Below are positions 38,498-50,817 of a DNA stretch of 64,000 nucleotides, piece by piece; position 1 is the first letter of the stretch, and each line of letters begins with the position of its first letter. The notes below the pieces were generated by a model. That model was given only the letters and a program-made list of their open reading frames with translations. It searched no databases and was not told the DNA's origin. Source of the stretch: Climacium dendroides (Eukaryota; Streptophyta; Bryopsida; Hypnales; Climaciaceae); the NCBI GenBank assembly GCA_950106755.1, contig OX467082.1, forward strand, positions 38,068,001 to 38,132,000, written 5' to 3'. Both the position numbers and the translations under genes were made by a program.

Positions 38498-38670
38498 GGG
38501 ACTTATGATTTTAGTAGTATGATGAAAGTTATGAGGAGTTTTTGGTTGTGGGTAGTTTATGGGTAGTTATGAAATCTCTACTCTAAAATAAACTTTGAAG
38601 CCTTTATTTACCTCAATGTTCAATATTTTTGACAATAAAAATAAAAACATTAGGTATACGTTGTTTATTA

Positions 38671-38763
38671 CTACCTCTGTTTTTGAAAAAGACCCATGTT
38701 TCTTTTGTTTCCTTTGTTTCAAAATACAAAAGAAACAAGGGTCCTTTTCAAAAACAAAGAGAG
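38671..38763. mobile_element. Stowaway-like MITE (93 bp)
   Basis: Left end CTACCTCTGTTTTTGAAAAA; right end, reverse-complemented, CTCTCTTTGTTTTTGAAAAG. TA lies on both sides. The interior is a second inverted repeat (CTTTTGTTTCC / AAAAGAAAC). Confidence 0.75.
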
Positions 38764-39039
38764 TACAACATTACAACCATTGGAATTGGCATTTTTCAAT
38801 TCTATAAAAAAATGGTTAACAATTTAGTATTTTGAATCATTGTCTACTTCTTTCTACTTACTACTTTTTTTCTATATGTTGTACAATTTCAAATGATCTA
38901 AAATTTTTCAAGCATGTAGCCAATTTGCCTTGAAGAATGAATCCAAGGAATTACAATCATTTTGGACATTTGTTCATTATGATCTAACCTTGTGAAGTGC
39001 AGTTGCCCATTTTTTTGTAGGGGCAAAAAAAAGATTTTT

Positions 39040-39265
39040 GTCATTTCAAATTCTAATCTATTGCAATTTACACGGAGGAAATTTTTGAATTTTTTTCCAC
39101 ATCTTCTCAAATCAATGTTCTACAAGATTCTATGGTTACATATGTCCAAAAATGTTTTAATTTTTTTTTAATATTTTTTTTATTTAAAAAAATTTGGTAC
39201 TTGTATTAGAAATGGCAGTTTAAGAGCACTTTTGGTGAAAACATAGTCTAAAAGCTCTACGGGTA
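39040..39265. repeat. Repeat family A, partial copy
   Basis: Only the end block of family A is present (AAGATTCTATGGTTACATAT, AGAAATGGCAGTTTAAGAG). Its 5' portion is missing or too diverged. Confidence 0.45.
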
Positions 39266-41731
39266 AAAGTATTAGTTAGAGGTGGATCAATCTTAGAAGG
39301 GGGTATTCCCGTTAGTTTTTTTGCAGTGGATTATAATTTTTACCTCCAAGGTTCAAGATGAATCTAAAATTTATATCAAGTGGGAATAACTATTTTGTCA
39401 TGGTTTTTTACAAAATTGGGGGAAATATAAATTTGAATAGATAACCAAGAAACAAATTGAATGTCCATTTGAATTTCTAATATTACAATTAAACTAATGG
39501 AATATATTCCACTTTGTTTTGAAAATTTGCATACTTCTTCCTGATTTGAGGTTCTAGTCAAATTTAAAGTCCCGCTAAATCTTCCTTGCAGTGACTTATA
39601 GGCCTCAAAAGCCTAACAAAGTCATATTGTAAAAATTTTGGGCAATCTTGAAAAAATCATTTTACTCCACTTTCCAAGCTTTGTTCTCACACATACAACA
39701 CTAGTCAAGAATACAATCCTATGGTTACAAATTCCTAAAAAAATAATTATTGTTTGATTAAAAGTCTTTTTATAAAGTATTGATTTGATAGTTTTTGTGA
39801 TTTGTCTATTCTTCACATATGGATCTTTAGGGTTAATTCTTCATCCAAATTTCATCCAAATTCTAAGATTTTTGTCAAGTTGCAAAATGTGATGATTATG
39901 GATGGACATTACCCAATTATTATAGCTCATTGTTTGCAAAGGAAGCAATATTGACTATTCAAAATTTTAAAGAATTCAGGAAAAAAAAACAATTAACAAT
40001 AGTTTCTTAGGATTTCAATTCTTCATTCACAAGTCATCCACAATTAAAGAATTTGATCCAATCATACCACAGGCCAGCCGAGGGAGAATCAGCATTGAAA
40101 GGCAAGACTGTTGAAACACATTCGATTTAGTGTGGCATTAAACTTTCTAAATTGTTAAAAAATTCCACTTTGTAGGGGTCATTTGAAAAAAAAACAGCTT
40201 TTAAATATCTGACTGTACAAATTTTTTGTAGACTGCTATGGGAATGAGTAAATTTTTTTTTAAACTTTGATTGTGTGGAATGAAAGAATTTAACATTTGA
40301 ATTTAGAAGAAAAAATAGGGGGCCCACCTTGTTCAATAGGGTCAAGCTTTAATCCCTCAAGCACCAAATGATCATTCAACATCAATGATAAATCTTTGGT
40401 AGTGGCAGACAAAATCTAATTTGGATCAGATGTTCATGAAATTTTGATACATGGTGCGAGCATACACCTCCTTGGTGGAAATATAATTTTTTTTCCAATT
40501 GGGTCTTCAAATTCAAAATTGTGTTGCCCTACATTTATGAAGTAGCTCAAGCAGCATGTGCAAAAAACCTTTACTTTTAAAATTTGGCAAGTATATAACT
40601 AACAGGATTTAGAATGCAATCGTCCAAAAAAGAACCATGTGTAGGCAAAAATCTCACTTTAGGAGTTAAAATTTATTGGGCAAGGTTATAAAACAACAAT
40701 TTTTTCCTTAAACTTCAAATGTTATAATCTTTCAATTTTTGCAGTCAAAATTTCTGAATTTTTTTTCTTGCAATCCTAAAATAGTCTAGTATGAACCTGT
40801 ATGGTTGCCAATTTAAAATATATATATTTTTATAAGTTCTTTTTATTGCCCTAAGAAATTGCAATTTTTGACAATTTTTTTGTCAAATGTGTTGATGTCT
40901 TTTACATACCTACAAAATTTTAGAGGTATAAAAGGAATTTCACACATACTACCCACCTTGCCTAGAAACTTCGGGCAACATAGTTGTTGATTTAGACACT
41001 TGATCATGAAAAAAAAATCATATTCTTGACAACGCAATAAATGTCCACACCTTGTTTTAAGATTTTGGAAAGATTTGTTCAAAATTGATTTTATAGAAAC
41101 CTATCCAAATTTTCAATTGGTCATTCAACAAGCACTTAGCCTATTAGGGATTATTCTACACAATATATAATAGTGGATTCTTATTGCAACCCTCTTCTTC
41201 AAATAGTCCTTGTAGGGAGCTTTGAAGTGGACAATAAGTGGTTCTAAAATGAATTGCCAACAATATGAGATCATAATAAGATTTCTCAAATATTAGTTCA
41301 TACTTTGCTAATGGAATGGAATAAGAGATAGGGAGGGTCCATTTCAAAGCCAAGGTGTATCCAATTAATTTTCTTGATGTGGATTGATTGCCCAATTGCC
41401 TTCTTACAAATTAAAAAAAAATTAGAGTTTGTTTAAGTTTAGTTAGGGTCACATTTAGGACCGTTGTGTATTACTTTTTGAATGCCACAATACTTTTTTT
41501 TGGTCAAGCAAGATCTTTTTTCAGACTGCATATATGTGGGTTTTGTAGGGCCTATAATTAAAAATAGGTACCTTCTGCATAATTCTTTGAAAATTCATAA
41601 GTAATTTGTAAATGCTCCAAAAAAAAATACGAATCCACTTCTATTGAATTCCACATCAATTTTTCTTCAAGTGAAAAATAAGGGAAAATATTTTGGGGCA
41701 TCTGAAAAACATCAAAAAGGCCAACCAATCT
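39266..41731. other. AT-rich gene-free stretch
   Basis: Diverged repeat scraps (one near 40690-40800 resembles the family A end) and no supportable gene. Confidence 0.5.
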
Positions 41732-42025
41732 TTAACCCCTAAATCCCCAAGGCACATTTTGAAATCCTAGTGTATTTGAGGCTCATTTCCAAGAGCCCTC
41801 AACATTATGGAAAGTCAAGATTGCAATGAACACTCTTGCAGAAAATCTAGAATAGAAAATTCATAATCATTCATTTTCAAAATCAAATTTTTGATGCTAA
41901 TACTAGACTTAAAATAAAATTGTCGAAAGTATAAACTATTAAATATAGCAAACTAGTTGGATTTTATTTAACTTCAAAATATTGTCAACACCAGAATTTG
42001 GCACCTTGGACATTTAAGGGTTAAA
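41732..42025. mobile_element. MITE with TTAACCCCTAAAT ends (about 294 bp)
   Basis: Left end TTAACCCCTAAATCCCCAAG; right end, reverse-complemented, TTAACCCTTAAATGTCCAAG. The interior (TTGAGGCTCATTTCC, GATGCTAATACTAGAC) matches the arms of the 3.5 kb element at 29334-32887, so this is a short relative of that family. Confidence 0.65.
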
Positions 42026-42117
42026 GGGTTGATTTATGAGCACACTACATTTAGGGATTATTCTACACAATACATCTTATGTATCTTGCGGGTTTTGTTT
42101 ATATTTAAATTTATCAT

Positions 42118-42420
42118 CAACTGATGTGCACAAATTGCTGAGATGTGTCGCCTGTGATATCAGGAAGGAGACTTAGTTGTGGCCCACACTATTTCAGGCG
42201 TTTCCTGAATTAGCAAATGTACAGATTTGTTCGCCCTGCTTGGCAGCTGCCGCACTGCATGAACCATAAATAGAGTTGTGGACAAAAAAGTCCATTCTTC
42301 TGAAATTTAGGAAACTTTAAATCTATAGAGTGACAGGTGGTTTATCCAGCGTGAAATTAGCCTCTCTATCTGACAGAAACCCTTGCAGTGTCTTGTTTAA
42401 CACGCTTGTTTCACAAAAGA
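42118..42420 (+). repeat. Promoter-like segment, copy 1
   Basis: Shares TGGCCCACACTATTTCAG, TTTCCTGAATTAGCAA, AAATAGAGTTGTGGAC and GACAAAAAAGTCCATTCTTC with 47190-47455, and CCTCTCTATCTGACAGAAAC-type sequence with 49637-49730. No coding follows it. Confidence 0.6.
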
Positions 42421-42665
42421 AAAAGGGGACCGCTTATAAGGTAAGACAGCCCAATGAGCCATTGCAGTTGCCTAAGAAATGACTCATTGTGAGATTTTTT
42501 TCAGGATGTGGGATGTGGGTCACAATGCATGTCTTACATGACAGCAATGGAGTCAACACTGACCTCATTAGGAACTTCTGCGTTTTCAATGTGAAGTCCA
42601 TTGTAAAAATTGACTTTTTTGGCCTTTTGTAATAGAAAATATTTTGACTGTTCACACTTGGTGTT

Positions 42666-42791
42666 AAGGGTATGTTCACACTTGGTGTTAGGGGTGATGT
42701 TTGGGATGTGAATCAGGTCCAGAAGTAGGTCTAAATTCGATCCTAAGACCCTCAGTAACAACACTCTTAACACCAAGTAAGAACCTACCTT
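42666..42791. mobile_element. MITE family M1, copy 1
   Basis: Ends: GGGTATGTTCACACTTGGTG at the left and its mirrored partner (…AACACCAAGTAAGAACCTACC) at the right. TTAA lies at both edges. The 52111-52234 element is a second copy with the same ends and interior (GGTCTAAATTC). Confidence 0.7.
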
Positions 42792-42865
42792 AATTGAGTG
42801 AGTTGAGTGAGTTGAGTTCAGCATTACAGATTTAGATTAGATTGGTCTTAAGGTAGTCTACAGAC

Positions 42866-43103
42866 GGCCAGGGAGAACTGACCCCCTCATTGCCCGGTCA
42901 GGGTTAATTGTGAAAAAAGCCCCCTATTTTCTTGCCATGATTTTTTAATATTTCTACAGTGCCCGAAGCTAATTTGGGGCCGCTGATTGCAAATCTGAAT
43001 TCAGAATTTGCAAAAAAAAAATCATTTGATTGCAAATAAAAAATTGCACAGCGTTTTCCCCAGGGGTAAAACGGGGCAATGAGGGGGTCAGTTCACCTTG
43101 GCC
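42866..43103. mobile_element. Mutator-like MITE with 10 bp target duplication
   Basis: Terminal repeats GGCCAGGGAGAACTGACCCC and, mirrored, GGCCAAGGTGAACTGACCCC continue through CTCATTGCCC. Both edges carry GTCTACAGAC (42856-42865 and 43104-43113), a direct 10-base duplication. Length and duplication size fit a Mutator-like non-autonomous element. The interior (CTGATTGCAAAT, GAATTTGCAAA) recurs in diverged form at 46840-47180 and 49310-49490. Confidence 0.75.
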
Positions 43104-43295
43104 GTCTACAGACTCTTTGGGGCTCAATGCTTCAGAAGTTCCTTAGCAAATTCATACTTTGTCAAAGAAAAATTAATTTTAATTGCACTTGTTGTTTCTC
43201 ACACTTGTACTAATGTGAGGAAAAAATTGAAAAATTTCAGCAACAAGATGATGTCAAACTCCTCATTCTGACCACAATGGACCGGTTTACCTTAG

Positions 43296-43525
43296 TTATA
43301 TGATGAGCCTCTTGAGGAGGCAGTTTTGCCCCCGTGTTTTATCCCTAGGAAAAATGCAGGAACCTTTTATTTGCTATACAATTTTTTAAAATTTTTGAGT
43401 TCATATTTGCAATCAGAGGTCGCAAATTAGGTAGGTGGATTGCAAAGAAATAGAATTAACACGCACAAAATATTTTTTTTTACATTCACCTTTGGTTGTA
43501 CCTCAATAAGAGGCTCATCATATAA
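43296..43525. mobile_element. MITE with TTATATGATGAGCCTC ends
   Basis: Left end TTATATGATGAGCCTCTTGA; right end, reverse-complemented, TTATATGATGAGCCTCTTAT. About 230 bp with no coding content. Confidence 0.7.
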
Positions 43526-44009
43526 TTGTAAGAGCGACTTGGGAAATGGTGTAGACAATTGCTCCATCATCCCTTTAATAAAAACCTACCCATAATAGGC
43601 AAAATGAGTGATTTTTTTTGTTGGCACTAGCAAAAAAAATTCAAATTTCTTTCTATACAAAGACAAATGTGAGAAATGAAGAAACCAATAGAAATTCATA
43701 ACAAATTCAATAAGCAATTTGGACAAAGTATGAATTTGTCATGAACTTTTGAAGTGTGTTGCCTAATTGGTCCAAAAAAGTCTCTACATTACCCCAAATC
43801 AACAAAAAGTGTTTCTATAATGGTCATCTTACCACCTCAAGCAATCACAACATTTTCTAATATGGCTATAAGATTTCCTAACATGGTCATGACATGAAGG
43901 AATAAAAAAGTAACTTTTTATAACAAGTTTACACCCAAAAGGTGTAAATGTCCTATGACAATCACTAATAACTCTATGACCATCTCCCAAGGTATGGATA
44001 ATATAGTCG

Positions 44010-44568
44010 TTGCAATTGAGGTGATATTAAAGAGGTGATATTAAAGAGGATCAATATGGTGATATTATAAAGGTAGCATTTCCATTGCTTTTCTTGACTT
44101 TATACTTCTTTTGCATTTCTATGATTTTGTGCTTTTGTGAGCTTTGAGCTTCTGATTTCAATTTTCTATTGCTCCTACCAAATGATTTGAGAAATTTATT
44201 AGATTGAACCGATTTTGGATTTCACAACAATTAAATTGTTCACAAAGCTTTTGAGATTTACAAGTTTTTCCTTTAAATTCTTCTATTTGGGTTGCCATTG
44301 TTTGTAACAATTGAGTCAAATTTCTAATGCATTCTAATGTATGTGTATCTTTTACCGTATTCATCATTGCATGTATTTCATTCATCATTCATTAAATTTC
44401 TATTGTTTATTTCAGTATATGCTTATTTATAAAAAAAATTATATGAAGATTTTAGTGATTTTTATCTAATGATTTATTGAAATTCTTACTCTACATTCTA
44501 TGTAATACATAAAAATTCTAATGAAATTCTAATGGTGAATGCGTAGCATAGCAAGTGCCAACCACTAG
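44010..44568 (+). mobile_element. Helitron-like element, copy 3
   Basis: Same family as 6229-6717 and 38025-38497. The 3' end is GCGTAGCATAGCAAGTGCC, AACCACTAG|T. The minus strand carries an open coding-like frame (44158-44388) with TQIEEFKGKTCKSQKLC and SNHLVGAIEN, homologous to the segment in copy 1, which suggests a captured gene fragment. Confidence 0.55.
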
Positions 44569-46009
44569 TACTTCAATAAAATTTGAACTCAAAATTTGAA
44601 AATTCCTTCTAAGATCCATTGTAGATTGAATATTTATGATCTTCACACCAAAAAGAATTCCTTGAAATCCAAAATGTTAAGTATTAATCATAGTGATTTT
44701 TTGAAGATTTTAATTTCATTTTTTTATTCATTTAGTTTTTAAAGGATCATTTTTTGAACTAAAAAGGTTACTTTTTGAGGCCAAACCTAATACTACTATT
44801 AGAATATTTGCAAAGCAAAATCTTCAAAGTCTCTACTCTACAAATGTTAAAGAACTAACATAAGAGGGTTTTTAAAAAAATTGATAGATGAAAAAATGCA
44901 TTTTAATGTAAACCCCATGAAATACAATTTTCACCTAAATTTTTCTAGAAATGTGCCAAACTCAACAACATCTACCAACATTATTTTAATTTTAGGCAGA
45001 TTTTTTGTACTTCAAAGTACTTCAAATCAAAGGGAGCATTTGCAAATTGAGAGTAGATTAGAATTTAAAAGGTGATAGATAGGTATTAGATTTCAAACAA
45101 CTTATGAACTACAATTTTAATTTATTATTTCTAATTTTTTTTATTACTACTTCTCTTTATTTGATACACCTCAAAAATTGACACTTTTGTCTCTTTCTCT
45201 CATTAATTTTAGAAATATAGTTAGTTTTAAAACTTGATGAGGAATATGTTGTGGAGGAAGGGTCTCAATAAGGAATTAATCTTTTGGTCTCCAACTCTAC
45301 ATAAAATTTCTCCTATGTGGAAGGCGGTGACATTAGACAATTGCAACCTCAATCTTGAACACTTCGCCCTTTGTTCCTCCCATTGGTCCATCTTCCTCAT
45401 GATTTCAACAATGTTAGCATAGAGATGTGAGCCTACAAGCCTTGAATCTAACATGTACCTATATTATAGACACATAGTAACCATAGAAAGTGTGTATAAT
45501 AAGACTCCTAGGATCATGGACTTATAGATTCTATACTCACATATAGCACTTCCTTTTTGATTTGATTTCTCTAAGTTAGGTTGAGTTCACTTTGGTATCA
45601 ATTAACACTTCTATTTTCTAGCTAGATGTAGAGTGAAAACATTTGTTGAGAGAATAATAAGGTCAAACCTCATTAAATTAAATGAATGAAGTTTTTTTTC
45701 AAATGGATAAATTTCACAAAAAAACCATTTCTGATTTTTGAAAAATACACACATTGTTTTGGATTACTTCATTTGAAATCAATAGTACATGTGTTTTTAT
45801 TAGGGATTTAGGGTCTAAACTTCAAATAAAACCATGAAGGATAAAAAACCAATTAGTTAGAGTTTAGAGACGGTATAGACGCAAATATAAAACAAAGTAT
45901 GAAAATCAAAATTCAAACCAAATGAAGCTATTTGATTTTCATGCTCTACTATTTTCAATTTCTTTTTTTTAGTTTTCAATTGAATTAAGATTGGCTTCAA
46001 TGCCTTAGG
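44569..46009. other. Gene-poor stretch with a possible coding scrap
   Basis: A minus-strand frame at 45227-45454 (MRKMDQWEEQRAKCSRLRLQ...) has protein-like composition in GC-richer DNA, but no family is recognised and no splice context supports it. The rest is AT-rich. Confidence 0.35.
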
Positions 46010-47440
46010 AGACTTTTGAAATTGAATGTTTAGTTGAATTTGTAAGATTGCAACTACTCTAATGGGATATGTTTCAATTTGTTTTTCTTGCAACTTCTAA
46101 AGTTGTATCAAAACAGACCATCAACTTCCAACCTCCACTAATTGCTCCTACTAAATGGATTAATTTTCTAATCAATTCAAACATTGAAGATATGATATAA
46201 GATTTATAACGGTAGATGCACTCATGGATTGTTAATTACACTCACTAAAAGAAGCTCAAATGAATAATACAACATACATCTTAGAAAATTTGCATTAAAT
46301 CCAAAACATCTCTATTATCTCTCTACTTTTGAATCAAATTCTTTTGCCATCATTTCAACATGCCTTTCCTTGCTATTGCAAAAATATTCATCATGTTATT
46401 CCTTCATCCAAATTATTCAAATTCTTATTAGTTTTTGTTAAATAGAAAAAATAAAGATTATAGGTATACATTATTTAATAGCTACATATTTGTAGAGGAA
46501 ACACTGTAATTGCATATGCCAAGTTTAAATAATAGAGGAAAAGACCTCCAATTTGCATAGTTAGGTCCACCACTACGTGTGCAAGAATTAATAAAGGTGG
46601 CCCCCCCTTGAAACCACTACTATTTGCTATTGAGCCTAGTTATTACTATTGTCAAACTAGTGAAATTTCCATTGATTTTCTTACTAGAAAGTGAGAGGAA
46701 GTTCCAACACACCAAAGAATGCAATGTCCATTTGAATATCATATGCCAAAGTTATAAAGGCTCTGAGTTTTTTTGGGGTAGAGGTTCTAAAATTATTGTT
46801 TCTTCTACATAGGTACATTGATTTTAGAGACCTCCAATCAAGGATAAATGTAAAAATTGCTCTCTATTGTTGCGTTGTGTAAATTTTGAATTTCTTCACC
46901 TCTCCATTCTCACTTGGGGCCTCTGATTGCAAATATGAATTTAGAATTTGCAAATCTTATCATGGGTGGCAAACAAAAAAATTTGGTGTTTCTTTCAGGG
47001 TAAACACACAAGCCAAGGAGGATTGCCCCATGTGTTGACCCATTAAAGGATAAATGTAAAAAATTCCCCATATTTTGTGCCGCTTAAATTTTGAATTTCT
47101 GCATACCTCCTAGATAATTAGGGGCCTCAGATTGCAAATATGAATTCCAAATTTTGCAAATTTTTATCATATGGGTCAAATGATCAGAAAACTGATGTGA
47201 TGGCTCATCACAAATTACTGAAATGATTACCGAAGCACCACCTGTCTCATCCCATGTCACCTGTAATAATATCATGAAGAAACTTAAGTTAGTTGTGGCC
47301 CACACTATTTCAGATGTTTCCTGAATTAGCAACTATACAGATTTGTTCTCCTATTTGGCAGTTGCTGCACTGAACACACGCCACTGTAGACGCGGATAAT
47401 AGCAAACATTAAATAGAGTTGTGGACAAAAAAGTCCATTC
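46010..47440. repeat. 1.4 kb direct duplication, first copy
   Basis: Matches 48636-50060 block by block in the same order: TTGAATGTTTAGTTGAATTT, CTAATGGGATATGTTTCA, GTAGAGGTTCTAAAAT, CAATCAAGGATAAATGTAAA, then the promoter-like segment. The copies are well diverged, so the event is old. It may be a segmental duplication or paired retroelement ends. Confidence 0.65.
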
Positions 47441-47455
47441 TTCTGGGCCTTTCCC
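47190..47455 (+). repeat. Promoter-like segment, copy 2
   Basis: Carries TTGTGGCCCACACTATTTCA, TTTCCTGAATTAGCAA and TAAATAGAGTTGTGGAC as in copy 1, and GCCACTGTAGACGCGG like copy 3. No coding follows. Confidence 0.6.
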
Positions 47456-47545
47456 ATGGAGTGACTACTCTGGGAAATTTCCCATGTAGTGAGTAGTGAC
47501 TACTTCGGGAAATTTCCCATGAGTGACTGCTCTGGGAAAGGGTCG
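47445..47545. repeat. TTTCCCA...TGGGAAA hairpin repeats
   Basis: Three successive units of about 30-37 bases, each starting TTTCCCATG and ending near TGGGAAA or CGGGAAA, so each can fold into a small hairpin. The shared core is GTGACTACT or a variant. Confidence 0.6.
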
Positions 47546-47899
47546 TGGCTAATCAGCCCCCATTATGACAATGTAGGCTGCTCTCTTTCTTTTCTTTTTT
47601 TGATATATATATATATTTTTTTAAGGCTGCTCTCTTTCCATGCATGCGTGCAAAGATGAGCACCCATAAATTATGGCATAGTTTCAGGCTCAGATACGGC
47701 ACATTATTTATGGTCGGCTACAAGACTCTCAATGTGGGAGGTGGATTTTGCAAACAGCCTTTGGTTGGAAACAAGCAGGTTTAAATGACCAATAAGGTAG
47801 GTACACCCCAAATCGTCACTTTTTGTTACTGAGCCTATTTTCTATTATTAGACTAGTCAAATTTTCATATATTATTGTTGGCAAATGAAAGGAAGTTCA

Positions 47900-48632
47900 A
47901 TTTTTTTTCCTTCTAACTTAAACCTCTTTTGATCAAATTTTTTTTTCTAATTTTTTTTTCTCATAGATTATATTTTTGTCTACATGGGAGGTTTTGATTC
48001 ATTCCATTTGGACTTATTATGAGAAAGTTATGGACAAATTCGTTTTTCGGGTAGTTAAAGCATCTTCTTGAAAAAGTAACTTATAGAATTCATTTCTGAA
48101 TGCAATTTTTACAATTTTTCTGAAGAAAAAATTTTACATGATTTTGCTTGCTTGCTAGAACAATGTCACCATTGAGATTAGTGCATTTTAATTCCATCTT
48201 AAAGATATTAATAATTTAGATTTTCCTTCTTTCTCATACCTACTTCTACTTAACAATTTTTTTAAGCATGAAAATTAAGGTTTAAAAAAAAAAAATTCCC
48301 CCTAGACTCTCAACTCAATTTCACACAATAAAGATTTAAAGATCAAAACTCTTTAGTGCAAAAAACTTAAGTTAAAAAAGTTCAAAGTCAAATAATCTAG
48401 TCCCGCAAGGTGCTGAAAAAATTATTTTTTTCAATTTAAACACAAATATATTTTAATCTATGTGGTCAAAATTTCTGAAATTTTTTCCACATATTTTCAT
48501 ACTAGTAAGGTATAAGATCCTATGGTTGGATGTGCAGGAAAAATAATTTTCAAATTTTTTTATTCTTTGCTACAAAAATGGCAGTTTTGAGTGTTTTTTG
48601 GCAGAAATAAGGCCTTGGTTCTTTAGGGATTA
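47900..48632. repeat. Dispersed repeat family A, copy 4
   Basis: Internal and end blocks match copies 2 and 3 (GCTAGAACAATGTCACCATT, AAAATGGCAGTTTTGAGTG, TTCTTTAGGGATTAAA). It lies between the two copies of the 1.4 kb duplication. Confidence 0.55.
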
Positions 48633-48635
48633 AAA

Positions 48636-50060
48636 GACTTTTGAATTGAATGTTTAGTTGAATTTGTAAGATTGCAACTATTCTAATGGGATATGTTTCA
48701 CTTTGTTTTTCTTGTAACTTCTAAAGTTGTATCTAGAACTCATCAACTTCCAACCTCCATATTTCTTATATCATATCTTCAATGTTTGAGTTGATTAAAA
48801 AAATCAGTTCATTCAATAAGGACAATTAGTCTATAATAGTAGATGTGTTCATGGATTGTTATTCCTTCATCCAAATACTTGTTAGTTTTTGTTAAATAGC
48901 AAAAGTAAAGATTATAGGTGCACATTGTCTAATAATTACGAGTTTGTAGAGGAAACACTATAATTTGGTATGCTGAAATTTAAAGAATAGAAGTAAAGAT
49001 CTCCAATTTGCATGATTAGATCCACCACTACATACAAAAGAACTAATTAAGGTGGGCCCTCCAAATGGCCCCCCCCAAACCACCAGTTTTTGCTAATGAG
49101 CCTAATTATAATTACTATAATTAGATTAGTAAAATTTTCATTGATTTTCTTATTGGCAAGTGAAAGGAGATTCTAACATTCCAATGAACGTGATGTCCAT
49201 TTGAATACTGTATGCCAAATTTATGAATGCTTAAAGTGTTCTTAGGTAGAGGTTCTAAAATCTTTTCTTCAAGATAGGTACATTGATTTTGGAGATCCTC
49301 AATCAAGGATAAATGTAAAAAATTGTCCCTATTTTGTGCCACATAAATTTTGAATTTCTTCACGTCTCCATTCCAATATGGGTGCTTGATCGCAAATATC
49401 CATACAAAATTTGCAAATTTGGTCATGGGTGCCTAACAAATTAAAAAATTTCAATGTTTTCTTTAGAAGTGAAACACGGGGCATTAACAAGTTTCCATGT
49501 GGAGTCGAGGTTGGTGAAGCCTACTAATCATTGGTCAAATCGGTGTTCTATAGGTTCATGATGACCCTAAACCAGAGGATGATGGTGGAAAGGTACCCAA
49601 ACTGAATGACGTGGTTGTGGGTCCAATACCTGACAGTGACAGGTTGTTTATGTGGTGTGAAATCAACCTCTCTACTTGACGGAAACCCCTCACAGTGTGT
49701 TGTTCAACATGCTTGTGTCAAAAAAAAATGGGTGTTCCAGAAAACCAGGACGTCTGCTTGACCCCACGATTGCCCCAACTCCACATGGAAGCCCATCCTA
49801 ATGGGATCCGTCAAGGCCCAGGCAACTGCCGCTATCGGAATAGGTCTGCCCTACATCCGATTTAAGTTACTAGTGTAACACTACTTACTGATCGTTAGCT
49901 TAACTGCCACCTGTCTTTTACGTGGCTGTCTGTCAGACTTTCATTCCGCAATTTCATGAAATGCATGGTTCGCAAATTTAGCGTGGCCTGGTGGCCAACA
50001 CTACTTCCCGGAATTTGCCACTGTACAGACTTTCAGGTGCAGACTTTTTCGACTTGGCAG
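48636..50060. repeat. 1.4 kb direct duplication, second copy
   Basis: Partner of 46010-47440. It ends in the third promoter-like segment, the only one followed by an open frame. Confidence 0.65.
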
Positions 50061-50116
50061 TTACGGCGGCACTGTAGTTGCGGAGTTCGCCGACCATCAA
50101 AACATATTATAAATAT
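49637..50116 (+). promoter_or_regulatory. Promoter-like segment, copy 3, with TATA box
   Basis: Shares blocks with copies 1 and 2 (GACAGGTTGTTTATGTGG, CCTCTCTACTTGACGGAAAC, ACTGTACAGACTTTC). It ends in TATAAATA (50108-50115). GC-rich, leader-like DNA follows, then a small ORF at 50818. Confidence 0.5.
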
Positions 50117-50817
50117 CCCAAAGGGGGCACCTGATCCCGCAAAGCTCAATTCGCCTCTTCTTCCTCCCGCTGCTCCATCCTGCTGATTGATTTCTCTCAG
50201 ATTGAGTTCATTTGTGATCATCGGTGCTCACAAATTCTCACGTACGTTCGTACTTTGTTGTTGTAAAGATCATCCTGCTTGAGGCATTTCACCCTTTTGA
50301 TGTTATTTTCTCTAGATGCAGAGGAGTCTCATTTCATTGCCAGTCCATGAGTTTTCATCAATATTTACACTGCTGTTGAGACCGGATATTGCTCACAACA
50401 TCCTGAAGCTGAGATTCAGTCGTATGAATGTTTTGTAGATGTGATAAAGCCTGCACACTGGGAGCAATTAAAGGCGTTGCGCTTCACTTCGTCTTGGGAG
50501 ACTTGGAGTACGTGACAAGCTCAACACCTTTGGAGCCTTCTCCGACTGCTTTCGCACCACTTTGTCGTTCTGTCATTGTTAGGTGAGAAGCGACGCCGGC
50601 CCATTCTCCCTGATTAATTTATGATTTATGCTACGTTTTATGCTATGACGGGGGTTGGGTTGAGAAATTCTATGTGATTGTAGGTTGAAAATCGTTTCAA
50701 TTCATGGAGAGTCGCACTGGGAGATTCATTTCATCAATTGAACGTGTTCTTGTGATTTTACAGGTGACTGATTAGAACAGGTGGTGGTGAAGAATTGGAA
50801 GGAAGGAAGTGCAAGAG

